A stretch of 26,522 bases of DNA from an uncultured Pirellulaceae bacterium (GTDB taxonomy: Bacteria > Planctomycetota > Planctomycetia > Pirellulales > Pirellulaceae): NCBI GenBank assembly GCA_947258905.1, contig CAMYKF010000118.1:1-26522 (forward strand), written 5' to 3'. Within the stretch, counting starts at the first letter, position 1. Each line of letters begins with the position of its first letter. Positions 24,837 through 26,522 of the stretch are shown here, piece after piece. The notes under the pieces were generated by a model. The model did no database searches, was not told the DNA's origin, and was given only the letters and a program-made list of their open reading frames with translations. A program made the position numbers and the translations under genes.

Positions 24837-24884
24837 GGCCTTCTCCCGGCGCGCCGGGATTCCCCCCCCAAGGGGAGAAGGGCC
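24837..24884. repeat. GGCCTTCTCCC inverted element with internal 14-bp palindrome
   Basis: GGCCTTCTCCC (24837-24847) pairs with GGGGAGAAGGGCC (24872-24884) with a one-base bulge. Overlapping the left arm is the perfect palindrome CCCGGCGCGCCGGG (24845-24858). The phrase CCCTCATCCGGCC just before it belongs to the same look. It is probably a copy of a dispersed intergenic element. Confidence 0.6.
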
Positions 24885-25075
24885 GCGAAAAGCTGCCGTG
24901 CTCAAGGGACGACTCAGTGAAAATCGCGGCGGCCGCTGATATTTCACACCAAATCCTGCTAATTTGGAATTTGGGCCGCGGGCGGTGACCAGACGTGTCA
25001 CACCTGCGGTCGACCATGGGACGGATCGCTCTGCTTTCAACGAGCGGCAAGGTTTGTTATTGCCTGGGCCACGTT

Positions 25076-26290
25076 GTGATTAAACGGATTGAACTTGTCA
25101 ATTTCATGTCGCACGAGCACTCGGTGCTGGAGCTGGCCGAGGGGTTGAATGTGCTCGTCGGACCCAACAACTGCGGCAAGAGTGCGGTTGTCACGGCGTT
25201 GCAGATTCTCTGTTACAACGACACATCAACCTATGTGTTGCGTCACGGGGCCAGCCAGTGCAGCATCGAGCTGGAAACGTCCGATGGCCATGTGGTGCGG
25301 TGGAGTCGCAAGAAAAGCGGTTCGCCGCGTTATGAGATTGACGGCCAGCCTTACGATCGGCTGGGCAAGGGCAATGTCCCCGAAGCGTTGCATGAGATTT
25401 TGCAGATGCCGCGGGTGCGTTGCGACAAGGACGAATTCGATGTGCATTTCGGACTGCAGCGTCAGCCCGTATTCCTGCTGAACGATCCGCCACGGGCCGC
25501 CGCCGATTTCTTCGCCTCCTCTTCTGACGCCAGTCGCCTGGTCGAGATGCAATCGCTGCACAAACACAACGTGCGTGATGCCAATGTGGAAAAAAAGCGT
25601 GCGCAACGGGAATTGGCCGAGACCACGGCTACGCTCAAGTCGCTGGAGCCGCTCGATCAGGTACTCGACGAATTGAAACTGCGCGAGTCGGAATGGAACC
25701 GCATTCAACAGGCCGATGCGGAAATGGAATCCCTGCGCATCCAGCTCAACGCGCTTGGGCAAACGACGCGACAACTCGCCGGGCTGTCGGACCGACAGGA
25801 GAAATTGCGGCAGCTGGATCCACCGCCGGCGTTTTGTGATACCGGACCACTGGCTGACACGCTGAAACAAATCACCCAGCAGCAAAAATTGCTGGACAGT
25901 GCCACGCAATCCACCAGGTTACTGGAAACGCTGCAGGAGCCGCCTCATGTGCGCGACGTCGAACCGTTGCAACAGCATCTGGCAACGCGGCGTCAACTGC
26001 AGCGGCTGCTGGAATCCCGGCGCGAATCAAATGCCGTTCTGCAACGATTGACCGAGCCGCCCGGGCCCGCTGACACTTCGCCACTGGCAAACATGATCGA
26101 GAAACTGCGTTCACAAACCAAGCTGCAAACAAAACTGGCCGCTAAACTCGATTCGCTTGCGGCAGAAGGGCAAGTCGTGCAGCAGGCGGCCCGTCGCTGG
26201 GCCGCGGATAATCCGCATTGTCCGGTCTGCGGATCGCTGGTTGAGCCGGACGGGCTGCTGGAGGGAGGACACAACCATGGCGCCGCGTAA
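25076..26290 (+). CDS. SMC/Rad50-like ATPase, N-terminal half only, with 39-residue repeats and CxxC hook-like end
   Basis: The 404-residue product starts MIKRIELVNFMSHEHSVLEL, the beta-strand pattern that opens Rad50/SMC/RecF ATPase heads. A Walker A motif GPNNCGKS is at 29-36 and a Q-loop-like FGLQRQPVFLL is near 126-136. A helical arm follows. Within it residues 244-360 are three tandem repeats of exactly 39 residues (LxxLxxPP...DxxPLxxxL...L). At 382-385 comes CPVC, like the Rad50 zinc hook, and the protein ends 19 residues later. No ABC signature, Walker B or C-terminal lobe is present. The start is taken as GTG 25076 because the family fold begins there; it has no clear ribosome site. 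The downstream phosphoesterase gene overlaps by 14 bases. A head made with another C-lobe protein, or a non-canonical ATPase, is possible. Confidence 0.8.
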   Translation: MIKRIELVNFMSHEHSVLELAEGLNVLVGPNNCGKSAVVTALQILCYNDTSTYVLRHGASQCSIELETSDGHVVRWSRKKSGSPRYEIDGQPYDRLGKGNVPEALHEILQMPRVRCDKDEFDVHFGLQRQPVFLLNDPPRAAADFFASSSDASRLVEMQSLHKHNVRDANVEKKRAQRELAETTATLKSLEPLDQVLDELKLRESEWNRIQQADAEMESLRIQLNALGQTTRQLAGLSDRQEKLRQLDPPPAFCDTGPLADTLKQITQQQKLLDSATQSTRLLETLQEPPHVRDVEPLQQHLATRRQLQRLLESRRESNAVLQRLTEPPGPADTSPLANMIEKLRSQTKLQTKLAAKLDSLAAEGQVVQQAARRWAADNPHCPVCGSLVEPDGLLEGGHNHGAA

Positions 26291-26522
26291 ACACAGAACC
26301 GAATATCAGGGTTTGCTGGTGATCGGTGACCCGCATCTGGAAGGCCGGCGTCCGGGATTCCGCTGTGACGACTATGCCAATGTGATTCTCGACAAGCTGC
26401 GGTTTTGCCTTAATTATGCCATCGAACAGCAACTGTTGCCGGTCCTGCTGGGCGACATCTTCGACAAACCTCGTGACAATCCCACGTGGCTGGTCGGCCA
26501 GCTGATCGAAATGATGCTGTCG
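26277..26522 (+). CDS. Mre11/SbcD-like metallophosphoesterase (C-terminus beyond window)
   Basis: Only the first 82 codons are visible. Residues 13-20 (LLVIGDPH) give the calcineurin-type motif I with Asp18 and His20. LLGDIFDKPRD (58-67) gives motif II with Asp60. These residues bind the two metal ions of phosphoesterases and Mre11/SbcD nucleases. GGAGGA at 26264-26269 lies 7 bases before the ATG, within the end of the ATPase gene, and the frames overlap by 14 bases, so translation is likely coupled. The pairing with a Rad50-like ATPase suggests a DNA-end processing complex rather than a general phosphatase. The C-terminal capping domain and remaining motifs are outside the window. Confidence 0.85.
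   Translation, partial: MAPRKHRTEYQGLLVIGDPHLEGRRPGFRCDDYANVILDKLRFCLNYAIEQQLLPVLLGDIFDKPRDNPTWLVGQLIEMMLS

Larger units (their letters stand above)
24714..25075. other. Intergenic region with repeat elements between sucD and the ATPase gene
   Basis: This 362-base spacer holds two palindromic elements (24771-24788 and 24837-24884) and no recognised gene. Its last 80 bases are in frame with the ATPase gene, and starts at 24995 (GTG) or 25016 (ATG) would extend that protein into the spacer. The extra residues do not look like part of the family. Confidence 0.5.

Noticed and set aside
24995..25075. N-terminal extension of the Rad50-like protein from an upstream GTG or ATG
   Set aside because: The extra 27 residues precede the first family strand (IKRIELVNF), look unlike the family and have no ribosome site.

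Overview
The window reads as a chromosomal segment from a planctomycete, most likely of the Pirellulales type. This is inferred from gene families and layout, because no 16S rRNA gene is present. The supporting signs are a large secreted protein with a C-terminal DUF1559-like domain, a zinc-ribbon/transmembrane protein with prenyltransferase-type repeats, a secreted protein with 22 cysteines, a PQQ-type propeller protein with a DPF-rich acidic tail, sparse operons with long spacers, several families of short palindromic repeats in the spacers, and many genes without a clear Shine-Dalgarno site.

Layout: (1-1590, -) prenyltransferase/squalene-cyclase-repeat membrane protein, cut by the window edge. 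(2156-4846, +) DNA gyrase subunit A behind a plausible sigma-70 promoter. (5117-6445, +) UDP-glucose 6-dehydrogenase. (6446-6746) spacer with what looks like the tail of a dead LanC-like gene and twin palindromes. (6747-10772, -) a 1341-residue protein of unknown function. (11202-12026, +) an AT-rich secreted protein with acidic GDD/GND-type repeats, followed by a strong terminator. (12512-14164, +) PQQ-like propeller protein with terminator. (14346-16842, +) purH and a zinc-ribbon protein, probably one transcription unit. (16843-17617) repeat-rich spacer with a 66-residue gene on the minus strand. (17618-19120, +) two small secreted cysteine-containing proteins; the second has a hairpin-rich leader and a terminator. 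(19258-19815, +) single-pass membrane protein, convergent with (19821-22271, -) the DUF1559-like secreted protein. (22523-24713, +) sucC and sucD, the two subunits of succinyl-CoA synthetase, behind a near-consensus promoter and separated by a long palindrome. (25076-26522, +) an SMC/Rad50-like N-terminal ATPase half overlapping an Mre11/SbcD-like metallophosphoesterase that runs off the right edge.

The housekeeping genes are ordinary. They cover DNA topology (gyrA), nucleotide-sugar supply for envelope polysaccharide (UDP-glucose dehydrogenase), purine synthesis (purH) and the TCA cycle (sucCD). The most unusual item is the right-hand pair. The Rad50-like protein stops 19 residues after a CxxC hook-like motif and has no C-terminal ATPase lobe. 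Its arm contains three exact-length 39-residue repeats. It is translationally coupled to a nuclease-type phosphoesterase. No tRNA, rRNA, CRISPR array, transposase or phage gene was seen.
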